Shown here piece after piece: positions 42,760 to 50,267 of a stretch of 64,000 bases of DNA (positions within the stretch are counted from its first letter, which is position 1; every line of letters begins with the position of its first letter). The notes under the pieces were generated by a model. The model saw only the letters and a list, made by a program, of their open reading frames with translations. It had not been told where the DNA came from and made no database searches. Source of the DNA: Prevotella sp. (GTDB lineage: Bacteria; Bacteroidota; Bacteroidia; Bacteroidales; Bacteroidaceae); NCBI GenBank assembly GCA_017483185.1, contig JAFULM010000024.1, positions 1 through 64,000 of the forward strand, read 5' to 3'. The translations under genes were made by a program, and so were the position numbers.

Positions 42760-44583
42760 ATGCGACAACCCCGACTGATGCACACTGCTAATAGAAGATT
42801 TATAATACTGCTGACCACCATAATCATCGCCATGACCTCATGGTGTGACGTGGTGACGGCCGCCCAAAAGGACCAAAGGGTCAGCGACTCTTTGTACAGA
42901 GAGGTCGCCCGTCTGTTCGGCACCGAACACAGGGACAGCTTCTACGCCATGACCAGAGCCTACCGCGCGTACCACCACAAGGTGGGCGACACCTACCAAT
43001 ATTATCTCGGCTGGCAACACGAAATCTTCTACGACATCAACGCCAACAACTTCTATCAGGCCCTGAGGAAGACCATCATCATGGCCGACGAAATCAAAAA
43101 ACGCAAAGACAACGACTACCTCTATGAAGCAAGCTATCTCTTCGGCATCATCCATTCGCTGCAGGGCAACATGGAGATGGCAAGGGTCTGCTTTCAGCGG
43201 GCACTCGACGAAAGCAAGTCCCAACTCCCCATCAGACGCATACACATATACGAAGATCTGGCCAACACCGAAATGGACACGGACGCCGAGGCCGCTCTGG
43301 CCCACATCGACATGGCCCTGAAAATCACAAAAGATGCCGGCAACTGGGCCAACTACAACAATGCCTTGGCCATCAAGATCATCATCGCTTTCGTCCAAAA
43401 GGACTGGGCACATGTCCGAAAACTATATAAAGAGTATGACCAGATACTGAAAACGCATGGCGACAAGTGCTCCACTATCTACCATCCATACGTCATGATG
43501 GCACGAATGGCTGCCGACGAAAGATATGACGAAGCCATCAAATGGACCGACTCACTGAGCGGACTGGACAAATACAAGTTCACCGCTATCATATACGAAC
43601 TCGCCGGAGACCTGCACAAAGCCCTTGACACGCAGAAACGATATGTCCATCTCCGTGACTCCACCAACAGCACCATCATGATGCAGGAGCTGAACGACGC
43701 CACCAATGACGTCGAAATGCACGCCATGCGCAACAAGGCAAACGAAGAACGGCTGAAAAACAAAGTCATGCTGATGGTCGTCATCGGTGCAATGGCTGTC
43801 ATCTTCTTCCTCATCGTCGTCATATACAACAGAAAGGAAAACCTGAAAACACTGAAGCGGAAAAACAACGAGCTCGAGATACTGCGCATCAAGTCGGAAG
43901 AAGCGGAGCGACTGAAAAGCAACATCCTCCAGAACATGAGCCACGAGATACGCACGCCGCTCAACATCATATCCGGATTTACACAGCTGATATGCCAACC
44001 GGGCTTCAACCCCTCAGATGAAGAAAAGGCTGACATACTCAACCGCATAACCTCCAGCTCCGACAACCTCGTCAAAATCCTCAATAGTCTGCTCTACGTG
44101 GCAGCCAAAGAGAGCGAAAGCTATGCCGCACAACGGGACGAAGTCAACGTCAACAACTTGTGCCGAATGGTCTACGACGAATATCGGCAGACCATCCCGG
44201 ACAACATCAGCATGTCTTTCGACACCGAACTGCCTGACGACTTCTGCATCACAAGCAGCCATAAGGGCATCGAGACCATACTCGAAAACTTGCTCAACAA
44301 CGCCCGCAAGTTTACCGCCGAAGGCAGCATAAAGCTCAAGTGCATCTTTGACAAGCAGAAGAGCAACATCATCATCAGCGTGGAGGACACCGGACCGGAA
44401 ATACAGAAAGTCCATCAGAAACGCATATTCGACATCTTCTACAAAGTGGACAACTCCGTCGAAGGCATCGGTGTCGGCCTGCCCATGTCCCGCCACATCG
44501 CACGACAGCTCAGCGGCGACCTGACACTGGACACAACCTACCAGAACGGAGCACGCTTCGTCGTCACGCTGCCAACCAAATAG
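42760..44583 (+). CDS. TPR-containing sensor histidine kinase
   Basis: A 607-residue membrane kinase. A signal anchor lies at about 10-35. A periplasmic TPR sensor part follows (about 50-320, with GNMEMARVCFQRALDESK and ALAHIDMALKITKDAG), then a membrane segment (about 338-360) and a linker coiled coil. The HisKA motif NMSHEIRTPLN carries phospho-acceptor His395, and the HATPase domain has NNARKF (N box), EDTGPEI (G1, with Pro in place of Gly) and EGIGVGLPMS (G2). No response regulator gene adjoins it. The single-domain receiver at 49700 is a possible but unproven partner. Confidence 0.88.
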   Translation: MRQPRLMHTANRRFIILLTTIIIAMTSWCDVVTAAQKDQRVSDSLYREVARLFGTEHRDSFYAMTRAYRAYHHKVGDTYQYYLGWQHEIFYDINANNFYQALRKTIIMADEIKKRKDNDYLYEASYLFGIIHSLQGNMEMARVCFQRALDESKSQLPIRRIHIYEDLANTEMDTDAEAALAHIDMALKITKDAGNWANYNNALAIKIIIAFVQKDWAHVRKLYKEYDQILKTHGDKCSTIYHPYVMMARMAADERYDEAIKWTDSLSGLDKYKFTAIIYELAGDLHKALDTQKRYVHLRDSTNSTIMMQELNDATNDVEMHAMRNKANEERLKNKVMLMVVIGAMAVIFFLIVVIYNRKENLKTLKRKNNELEILRIKSEEAERLKSNILQNMSHEIRTPLNIISGFTQLICQPGFNPSDEEKADILNRITSSSDNLVKILNSLLYVAAKESESYAAQRDEVNVNNLCRMVYDEYRQTIPDNISMSFDTELPDDFCITSSHKGIETILENLLNNARKFTAEGSIKLKCIFDKQKSNIIISVEDTGPEIQKVHQKRIFDIFYKVDNSVEGIGVGLPMSRHIARQLSGDLTLDTTYQNGARFVVTLPTK

Positions 44584-44689
44584 GATCAGGAATGTTGAAT
44601 TACGGATTGTGAATTAAGTTGGTAAACATTCCGAATTAATAATTAAGAATTAAAAGTTAAGAGTTAAAAGTCAAGTATTAAGAGTCAAT

Positions 44690-44745
44690 AAAACGACAAA
44701 CCGGCAAGCAAGTCCGTGCGGACTGCCTGCCGGTTTGTCGTTTTT
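44690..44745 (-). terminator. Terminator of rplS, bidirectional
   Basis: A long stem (AAAACGACAAACCGGCA and complement, with further pairing inside) ends in T5 on the plus strand and T4 on the minus strand. It lies 20 nt past the rplS stop and serves both converging genes. A run of AATTAAGAATTAAAAGTTAA words lies to its left. Confidence 0.82.
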
Positions 44746-44764
44746 GATATTCTGTCGTCCCGAC

Positions 44765-45133
44765 TTATGCCTTTGTAGCGGCAACAGCGGTTCTCTTCTC
44801 CTTGATGCGAGCCTTCTTACCGGTGAGCTTGCGCAGATAGTAGAGCTTAGCGCGACGAACCTTACCAACCTTGTTGACCTCGATGCTGTCAATGTTGGGC
44901 GACTCGATCGGGAAAATACGCTCTACACCGATAGTGCCTGACATCTTGCGCACGGTGAAGCGCTTCTTGTCTCCGTGACCGGCAATCTTGATGACAACAC
45001 CACGATAGAGCTGGATACGCTCCTTGGTTCCCTCGATAATTTTGTAAGCGACAGTCACAGTGTCACCGGACTTGAACTCCGGAAACTGCTTGCCGGTTGC
45101 AAATGCTTCCTCAGCAACTTTAATTAAGTTCAT
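44765..45133 (-). CDS. rplS: 50S ribosomal protein L19
   Basis: A 122-residue L19: [19 protein letters not shown], then [40 protein letters not shown] and [21 protein letters not shown]19 sits at the interface of the two ribosomal subunits. It is transcribed alone, unlike the rpsP-rimM-trmD-rplS operon of other phyla. The -7 box at 45227-45234 implies a leader of about 85 nt, long enough to hold regulatory structure; I did not identify one. Confidence 0.97.
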   Translation of the reverse strand: MNLIKVAEEAFATGKQFPEFKSGDTVTVAYKIIEGTKERIQLYRGVVIKIAGHGDKKRFTVRKMSGTIGVERIFPIESPNIDSIEVNKVGKVRRAKLYYLRKLTGKKARIKEKRTAVAATKA

Positions 45134-45226
45134 TGTTACTTTATAATTAAATTGTTCTTATCGTTCCAACGCAACATAACGGGCAACACGTTACTTCCCG
45201 CCAGCGATTACGCCGAAAAGCGGTTG

Positions 45227-45234
45227 CAAAGTTA
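45227..45234 (-). promoter_or_regulatory. Promoter of rplS
   Basis: The minus strand reads TAACTTTG, 93 nt upstream of the ATG at 45133. Confidence 0.6.
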
Positions 45235-45298
45235 CTACATTTTCCCCTTACCAGCTAATTTTGACGGGCCTTTTTTTGCTGATTGGCTGATTTTTAGT

Positions 45299-45306
45299 TA
45301 CTTTTG
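45299..45306 (+). promoter_or_regulatory. Promoter of the split 5'-nucleotidase genes
   Basis: TACTTTTG, 22 nt upstream of the ATG at 45329. It supports that start over an in-frame upstream ATG at 45152. Confidence 0.62.
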
Positions 45307-45328
45307 CGTCAAAATAGCACTTCAAAAC

Positions 45329-46114
45329 ATGTATATCGGATATATTTCACGCGCCTTTCCGCTCGTTGCGGCCGTCATGCTGACAGCCTGCTCGACCCAC
45401 AAGACGGCCACAGTGACATCGGTAGAGCGCAGCCGCCTGCTGGTGGATGCCCGCTACGACGCCCTCCCCGACGCGGAAGCGGCAAAGATGATAGAGCCTT
45501 ACAGGCATGTCGTGGACAGCATCATGAGCCCCGTGGTCGGCCGTTCGGCGGCCTACATGAGCGCCAATCGGCCGGAGAGCGGACTGTCGAATCTGCTGGC
45601 CGACATCCTCGTCTGGGCCGGACGCGACTACGGCGAGCGCCCCGTCATGGGCGTCTACAACATGGGAGGCATAAGGGCGGCGCTGCCCAAGGGTGACGTG
45701 ACCTACGGCGACGTGCTGGAGATAGCGCCGTTTGAGAACAAGATCTGTTTCCTCACGCTCACCGGCACGGACCTGCTGGAACTGTTCGGCAATATGGCCG
45801 CTGTCGGAGGAGAGGGTGTCAGCCACGGCGTGGAACTGGTCATCACGCGCGACGGCAAGCTCGTGAGCGCCCGTCTCAACGGTCAGGCCATCGACCCGGC
45901 GGCCTCCTACCGCATAGCCACAATCGACTATCTCGCCCAAGGCAACGACCGCATGACGGCTTTCAAGAAGAAGACCAACTTCAATTCACCATCGGAGGAG
46001 AAGAACGACACGCGCTACATCATCTCGTCATACTTCCGCGAGATGAGCCGGCAAGGCAAGGCCGTCGAGAGTCGGGTGGAAGGACGTATAACGATTGAAT
46101 CAAACAAGCAATGA
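45329..46114 (+). CDS. 5'-nucleotidase C-terminal domain lipoprotein
   Basis: A 261-residue lipoprotein (lipobox LTAC, Cys21) that equals only the C-terminal substrate-binding domain of UshA-type 5'-nucleotidases: ESGLSNLLADILVWAGRDYG, MGVYNMGGIRAALPKGDVTY, GDVLEIAPFENKICFLTLTG and YRIATIDYLAQGNDRM. The metal-binding half is coded by the next gene, which overlaps by 4 nt. The order is C-terminal half first. The two proteins probably work together at the cell envelope. Confidence 0.85.
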   Translation: MYIGYISRAFPLVAAVMLTACSTHKTATVTSVERSRLLVDARYDALPDAEAAKMIEPYRHVVDSIMSPVVGRSAAYMSANRPESGLSNLLADILVWAGRDYGERPVMGVYNMGGIRAALPKGDVTYGDVLEIAPFENKICFLTLTGTDLLELFGNMAAVGGEGVSHGVELVITRDGKLVSARLNGQAIDPAASYRIATIDYLAQGNDRMTAFKKKTNFNSPSEEKNDTRYIISSYFREMSRQGKAVESRVEGRITIESNKQ

Positions 46115-46968
46115 TGGGACTCAGAATACTTTTCATCGCCATAGCGTGCTGCATGTCGGCACTATCCGGCGAGGCTCAGACCGGCAAGGACCGGCTGGTC
46201 ATTCTCCACACCAACGACACCCACAGCACGGTGATGCCGTTGAGCGAAAACCTCAATGACACGATGAAGGCGGGCCGCGGCGGATACCTGCGCCGACTGG
46301 CCATGCTCAAGGAGGAACGCGCCAAGGAGCCGGACCTGCTGCTCTTCGACAGCGGCGACTTTTCGCAAGGTTCGCCATACTATACTCTATTCAAAGGAGA
46401 TGTCGAGGTAGGACTGATGAACAGCATGCGTTATGATGCGGCGACGATAGGCAACCATGAGTTTGACTTCGGTCTGGAGAATATGGCAAGGCTGTTTCGA
46501 GCGGCCGATTTTCCCATCGTCTGTGCCAACTACGACTTCACCGGCACTCCCGTCGATGGGCTTGTCCGGCCTTATGTCGTCATCAAGCGCAAGGGGCTCC
46601 GCATCGGCGTCTTCGGACTGTCGCCCCGTCTGGAAGGTCTCGTCTCCGCCGAAAACTTCCGTGGAGTGACCTATGCCGATCCGATAGAGAAGGCCCGCGA
46701 AGTGGCCGGACTGCTACGCACGAAGGAGCACTGTGACATCGTCGTCTGTCTCTCGCATCTCGGATGGCAGCAAGCCAAGCCGGACATCGACGACAACACG
46801 CTCATCGCAGCGACAAGCGGCATCGACCTCGTTCTCGGCGGCCATTCCCACTCTTATCTCGAGCAGCTGGAATGGGTCGACAACGCTGACGGCCGCGCTG
46901 TTCCCGTCGACCAAAACGGCAAGCACGGCATATTCGTCGGGAAGATAACGCTCAACGTCAAGAAGTAA
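46111..46968 (+). CDS. 5'-nucleotidase metallophosphatase domain protein
   Basis: A 285-residue exported protein (signal peptide to about residue 22, SGEAQ) that equals the N-terminal calcineurin-like half of UshA-type nucleotidases. Metal-site motifs are LVILHTNDTHS, LLFDSGDFSQG, TIGNHEFDFG, VVCLSHLGW and LVLGGHSHS, all intact. It can bind two metals, but substrate binding in this family uses the other half, coded just upstream. Likely products are nucleosides and phosphate from periplasmic nucleotides. Confidence 0.88.
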   Translation: MMGLRILFIAIACCMSALSGEAQTGKDRLVILHTNDTHSTVMPLSENLNDTMKAGRGGYLRRLAMLKEERAKEPDLLLFDSGDFSQGSPYYTLFKGDVEVGLMNSMRYDAATIGNHEFDFGLENMARLFRAADFPIVCANYDFTGTPVDGLVRPYVVIKRKGLRIGVFGLSPRLEGLVSAENFRGVTYADPIEKAREVAGLLRTKEHCDIVVCLSHLGWQQAKPDIDDNTLIAATSGIDLVLGGHSHSYLEQLEWVDNADGRAVPVDQNGKHGIFVGKITLNVKK

Positions 46969-46994
46969 TTTTTTAAGGAGATAAAGGGAGATAG

Positions 46995-47114
46995 AAGGAG
47001 ATAAAGGGAGAAAGAAGGAGAAAAAGGGAGATAGAGGACAATACTCTTGGTTCTTGCAACAAGACATACGTCCTCTATCTCCCTTTATTTCCTTCTTTCT
47101 CTCTTTATCTCCTT
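46995..47114. repeat. GGAGATAAAGG word hairpin between converging genes
   Basis: The 45-bp arms 46995-47039 and 47070-47114 pair with three mismatches around 30 nt. The arms consist of purine words of seven to nine bases (AGGAGATAA, AGGGAGATA). Further words extend the array to about 47140. Confidence 0.8.
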
Positions 47115-47147
47115 AAAATTTTCCCTTTATCTCCTTTATTCCTCTAA

Positions 47148-47891
47148 CTACTCAAAATAGAACGTCAGGACAAACATCTTGCTGTGTCCCGCCCTCACCG
47201 AATTGGCGTAGGCCCTCATCGACACATCCTGCAGTTGGTCGGCATGACCCTTGTCGAGGGCGTCGGTGAGACTGTAACAAAACTTCAACTCAGGTATCAG
47301 CTTGAAGAACGGCAGATAGAAGTCGCAGCCGAAGCCGACCTCCACCATCGTGTCATAACGCTTCAGCCGGATATAGTCCTGGTCCTTGCCCGTGAGATTG
47401 ATCATCTGGTTGACACCCGCCATGATATACGGGCGGTGGTTGTTGAAGCGCGGCGCACTGAACTTTATGTCGAGCGGTATCGAGATATATGTGTTCTTCA
47501 GGTCCTGCGTCGTCGTTGTCGGGCGCCCGTTTTCGTCCGTTCGCGTCAGATTGAGAAACGTCAGATGCTTGGCCCCGAAGTGCATCGTCGGAGTCAGACG
47601 GGCCGAGAAGTTGGCGTTGAGACGCACCTCTGCCGTCACACCGACACTGAATCCCGGATTCCAGTTGTCCGCATCACACAAGATGGTCTGCACCGACTCC
47701 ACGCCATCGGCGTCGGTGACGGTCTGCGGGCCGACATTTTCAAACTCTATGTCCTGCGCGTGCATGCCGACAAGTATGCCGAAGTGCAACGGCCGCAGGT
47801 CGATGTATGGCTTGTGCTGCGCCGTACGCTCCTGAGCCGAAGCCCGACAGACGGCGGCAAGCAATATCATTATGGTCAGAATCTTTCTCAT
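47148..47891 (-). CDS. PorT-like outer-membrane beta-barrel protein
   Basis: A 247-residue exported protein (signal peptide to about residue 19, CRASAQ) with an eight-strand-type barrel pattern, ending MFVLTFYFE. The start of the mature part (KPYIDLRPLHFGILVGMHAQ) and the YIMAGVNQMINL and DTMVEVGFGCDFYLPFFKL segments resemble PorT, a component of the type IX secretion machinery in Porphyromonas. This fits the sorting tails found elsewhere in the window. A generic porin-family barrel remains possible. It is a single gene with no clear -7 box seen. Confidence 0.6.
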   Translation of the reverse strand: MRKILTIMILLAAVCRASAQERTAQHKPYIDLRPLHFGILVGMHAQDIEFENVGPQTVTDADGVESVQTILCDADNWNPGFSVGVTAEVRLNANFSARLTPTMHFGAKHLTFLNLTRTDENGRPTTTTQDLKNTYISIPLDIKFSAPRFNNHRPYIMAGVNQMINLTGKDQDYIRLKRYDTMVEVGFGCDFYLPFFKLIPELKFCYSLTDALDKGHADQLQDVSMRAYANSVRAGHSKMFVLTFYFE

Positions 47892-48164
47892 TACTTATTT
47901 ATAACGCAAAAAAAGCGAAGTTATTATATCTGACCGCTACGGAGATGCAAGCTGTGGGAGTGGATGATTCGGACAGAGACATCAGACCGCGAATTGTTAA
48001 AAACTCGGAATAATCACAACAAAAAGCCTCAATTTTAACATAAATTCTGCAGCAAGTCGTCCCTCGGGCTCAAATTCTTCAAAATAGCGCGTGCATCTTT
48101 TATTCTCTGAGCGTCAGGATGTTATGTCGATTTTTCAGGAAGTGTGCAACTTTTTCGCAGATTT

Positions 48165-48290
48165 TTCCGTGCCGTAAGGCCCTTACGGCTCTGCAACGGG
48201 GCGCTCGTTGCAGAGCGACGGCGTGCTCGTTGCACGACAATAAGCATGCCGTTGCAACCCCGCGGGGCCCTTACGGCAAGACAACGGAGG
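48165..48290. repeat. GTTGCAAC core array, copy D
   Basis: Octamers start at 48190, 48207, 48229 and 48251, spaced 17/22/22 instead of 22/17/22. The first two (TCTGCAAC, GTTGCAGA) are complementary and form a 10-bp stem. The flanks are CCGTAAGGCCCTTACGGCT and CCCCGCGGGGCCCTTACGGC. The outer blocks of the 525-bp element are missing. Confidence 0.72.
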
Positions 48291-48385
48291 TTTTCCGACC
48301 GAAAAAAGACGGCCGAATGTTAAAATCGGGGCCATATCATCGTTTTTTTCGAGCATTTTTCATGTGTTAAATTTGTGATATTATT

Positions 48386-48541
48386 ATGACACGCATCCGA
48401 TGTTTTCCCCACGCGACAGCCCAACGGCACAGAGTCGCAAAAGGCAAGGTCATGGCGCGACCCTCCGCATTTTTCATGTCAGGCACCAACGCTATCTGCC
48501 CTTTACGACATTGCGTTGAAGCAAAACGGCCGCGACACTGA
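48386..48541 (+). CDS. Possible 51-aa peptide behind a -7 box
   Basis: The frame starts MTRIRCFPHATAQRHRVAKG and ends KRPRH. A perfect TAAATTTG box (48368-48375) lies only 10 nt upstream. The composition is basic with several Cys and His residues. I recall similar short products predicted in Prevotella, but on both strands, so this may be a conserved non-coding repeat instead. No neighbour supports a role. Confidence 0.28.
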   Translation: MTRIRCFPHATAQRHRVAKGKVMARPSAFFMSGTNAICPLRHCVEAKRPRH

Positions 48542-48609
48542 TTTATTTCGACAACGTATAAATAATCAAAATAAATAATCAAAATTGAGTAGATATCAGA
48601 TTTAATTCG

Positions 48610-48617
48610 TACTTTTG
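48610..48617 (+). promoter_or_regulatory. Promoter of the ferredoxin gene
   Basis: TACTTTTG, 43 nt upstream of the ATG at 48661. Confidence 0.62.
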
Positions 48618-48660
48618 TGTACTAATTTATTGGTATTAATTAATAAACTAATTTAAGATT

Positions 48661-48831
48661 ATGGCTTACGTTATAGGTGACGATTGTATCGCATGCGGTA
48701 CATGTATCGACGAGTGCCCCGTAGGAGCTATCTCAGAGGGCGAGAAGTATTCAATTAATCCCGAAGTCTGCACAGAGTGCGGAACATGCGCTGATGTCTG
48801 CCCGTCTGAGGCTATCAGCCTACCGGCATAA
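48661..48831 (+). CDS. 2[4Fe-4S] ferredoxin
   Basis: A 56-residue clostridial-type ferredoxin: MAYVIGDDCIACGTCIDECP, then VCTECGTCADVCPSEAISLP. Each half supplies CxxCxxC...CP, so two [4Fe-4S] clusters are expected. It carries electrons in anaerobic metabolism (for example with pyruvate:ferredoxin oxidoreductase). It is transcribed alone, with a promoter 43 nt upstream and a hairpin directly behind. Confidence 0.96.
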   Translation: MAYVIGDDCIACGTCIDECPVGAISEGEKYSINPEVCTECGTCADVCPSEAISLPA

Positions 48832-48854
48832 TTGGTATATTCATAAAGAAACAG

Positions 48855-48888
48855 CGCGGATTTGCAACTCTGTTGTAAATCCGCGTTT
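48855..48888 (+). terminator. Terminator of the ferredoxin gene
   Basis: A 14-bp stem (CGCGGATTTGCAAC/GTTGTAAATCCGCG, one mismatch) with a 3-nt loop and TTT after it, 23 nt past the stop. Confidence 0.72.
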
Positions 48889-48899
48889 GCATTTTAATA

Positions 48900-48954
48900 A
48901 AGTGAAGAGTGAAGAATAAAGAACGAAGACGTGTTTATTCTTCACTCTTCACTT
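48900..48954. repeat. GAAGAGTGAAGAA word hairpin between converging genes
   Basis: The 21-bp arms 48900-48920 and 48934-48954 are perfect complements. More words (TTCTTCGTTCTTCACTCTTA) continue to about 48985, touching the stop codon of the ThiF-like gene at 48975. Confidence 0.78.
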
Positions 48955-48974
48955 AAATTCTTCGTTCTTCACTC

Positions 48975-49697
48975 TTAACTCTTCACTTTAAGTTTTCGGA
49001 AGTCCATCGTTCTGGCGTCGAACGTGAGCAACTGATTGGTCAACAGCTCGCCGATGCCGGTCAGATATTTCAGCACCTCGGCCGCCTGAATTGTGCCCAA
49101 CATACCGGCAATGGCCCCGAACACACCTGCCTCGGATGCCGGAGGAACAACTCCGGCCGGCGGTTGGTCGCCGAAGATCGTCCGAAAGTCGGCCGTGCCG
49201 GGCAGATGGGTGAACGTGTGGGCCTCAAACCGCAGCAGAGCGCCATGCGAGAAAGGCTTTCCGGCCGCCACACAAGCGTCGTTGATGAGCAGCTTTGTGT
49301 CGAAATTGTCCGTTCCGTCCACTATAAAATCATATCCGGAGACGATGCCGTCAACATTGTCGGGAGTGAGGAAGCAGTTGTGTTCCTCGACCCTGACATG
49401 CGGATTGAGAGCTTTCATCCGCTCCGCCGCCGAACACGTCTTGGACGTCCCGACACCCACCGTAGTGTGGGCAATCTGCCGCTGGAGATTGGAGACATCC
49501 ACCACGTCGCCATCGACGATGCCTATCGTACCGACCCCGGCTGCGGCCAGATACATGAGCACAGGCGAACCCAATCCGCCGGCTCCCACAACAAGCACCC
49601 GCCCCTGCCGTATCTTCTCCTGCCCCGCCACGCCACACTCTTCCAGCAGAATGTGACGATTGTATCGGCGCAACTCTTCTTCCGTGAAATCAGCCAT
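48975..49697 (-). CDS. ThiF/MoeB/HesA-family adenylyltransferase-like protein
   Basis: A 240-residue E1-like enzyme started at 49697 (MADFTEEELRRYNRHILLEE), three bases after the receiver gene; a longer start would overlap that gene. Motifs are the nucleotide loop VVGAGGLGSP, DGDVVDVSNLQRQIAHT and DGTDNFDTKLLINDAC. Such enzymes activate the C-terminus of a small ThiS/MoaD-like sulfur carrier. The CxxC pairs that bind zinc in ThiF and MoeB are absent: the usual CYRC position reads ADFRTIFG. No ThiS- or MoaD-like gene is nearby. The carrier is unknown. Confidence 0.8.
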   Translation of the reverse strand: MADFTEEELRRYNRHILLEECGVAGQEKIRQGRVLVVGAGGLGSPVLMYLAAAGVGTIGIVDGDVVDVSNLQRQIAHTTVGVGTSKTCSAAERMKALNPHVRVEEHNCFLTPDNVDGIVSGYDFIVDGTDNFDTKLLINDACVAAGKPFSHGALLRFEAHTFTHLPGTADFRTIFGDQPPAGVVPPASEAGVFGAIAGMLGTIQAAEVLKYLTGIGELLTNQLLTFDARTMDFRKLKVKS

Positions 49698-49699
49698 CC

Positions 49700-50050
49700 T
49701 CAAATGTACTTTGAGATGACGCTCAGACACTTGTCGCTTTTCACCGGTTTGGCAAGGAAGTCATCACAACCAGCAGCCAAGGCATTCTCGCGATCGATTT
49801 CAAAAGCATTTGCCGTGAGCATTACTATCGGCAGCTGCGGGCGGAAAGCCTTGATCTGTCGCGTGGCCTCCAGTCCGTCGACCACGGGCATGCGCAGATC
49901 CATCAGGATCAGCTCGATATTGTCGTCCGAAGCCATCTCGATGGCCTCGCGTCCGTCATGCGCCCGCACGATACTATAGTGTCTCTTGAGGATATATGTC
50001 ATCAGCACATAGTTGCTGTCGTTGTCCTCCGCAATCAGTATTGTCTTCAT
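49700..50050 (-). CDS. Single-domain response regulator (CheY-like receiver)
   Basis: A 116-residue receiver with no output domain: MKTILIAEDNDSNYVLMTYI supplies the acidic pair, LILMDLRMPVVDG the phospho-acceptor Asp, PIVMLTANAF the switch Thr and DDFLAKPV the conserved Lys. It could relay phosphate between a hybrid kinase and another regulator. The orphan TPR kinase at 42760 is the only kinase gene in the window. It is probably co-transcribed with the ThiF-like gene 3 nt downstream. Confidence 0.9.
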   Translation of the reverse strand: MKTILIAEDNDSNYVLMTYILKRHYSIVRAHDGREAIEMASDDNIELILMDLRMPVVDGLEATRQIKAFRPQLPIVMLTANAFEIDRENALAAGCDDFLAKPVKSDKCLSVISKYI

Positions 50051-50106
50051 AATTTTTTCCGTTTACTACTTCTTCATAAACACCTTATATATGAAACCGA
50101 ATCAAA

Positions 50107-50229
50107 ATCAGGCTCATGCGCTTGGTAGGGACATATTCTTGTATTTGTCCGCCAAACGAATGTTGATTGTCTATGCGTTAATGGCGGACAAATACAAGAA
50201 TATGTCCCTACCAAGCGCATGAAGCTGAT
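50107..50229. repeat. Hairpin element TAGGGACATATTC..., copy 2
   Basis: The 48-bp arms 50107-50154 and 50182-50229 pair with two mismatches around 27 nt. The inner 27 bp of each arm equal the arms of copy 1 at 39938-40022; the outer part of the arms and the centre differ. Confidence 0.82.
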
Positions 50230-50267
50230 TCTGATACTCCCTCGTCCGGATAGATGTCCGCAACGAA

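Larger units (their letters stand above)
47892..48660. other. 770-bp stretch upstream of the ferredoxin gene
   Basis: It holds the core element copy D (48165-48290), a TAAATTTG box with a 51-codon frame (48368-48541) and the ferredoxin promoter. The rest (47892-48160) is AT-rich without recognisable features. Confidence 0.65.
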
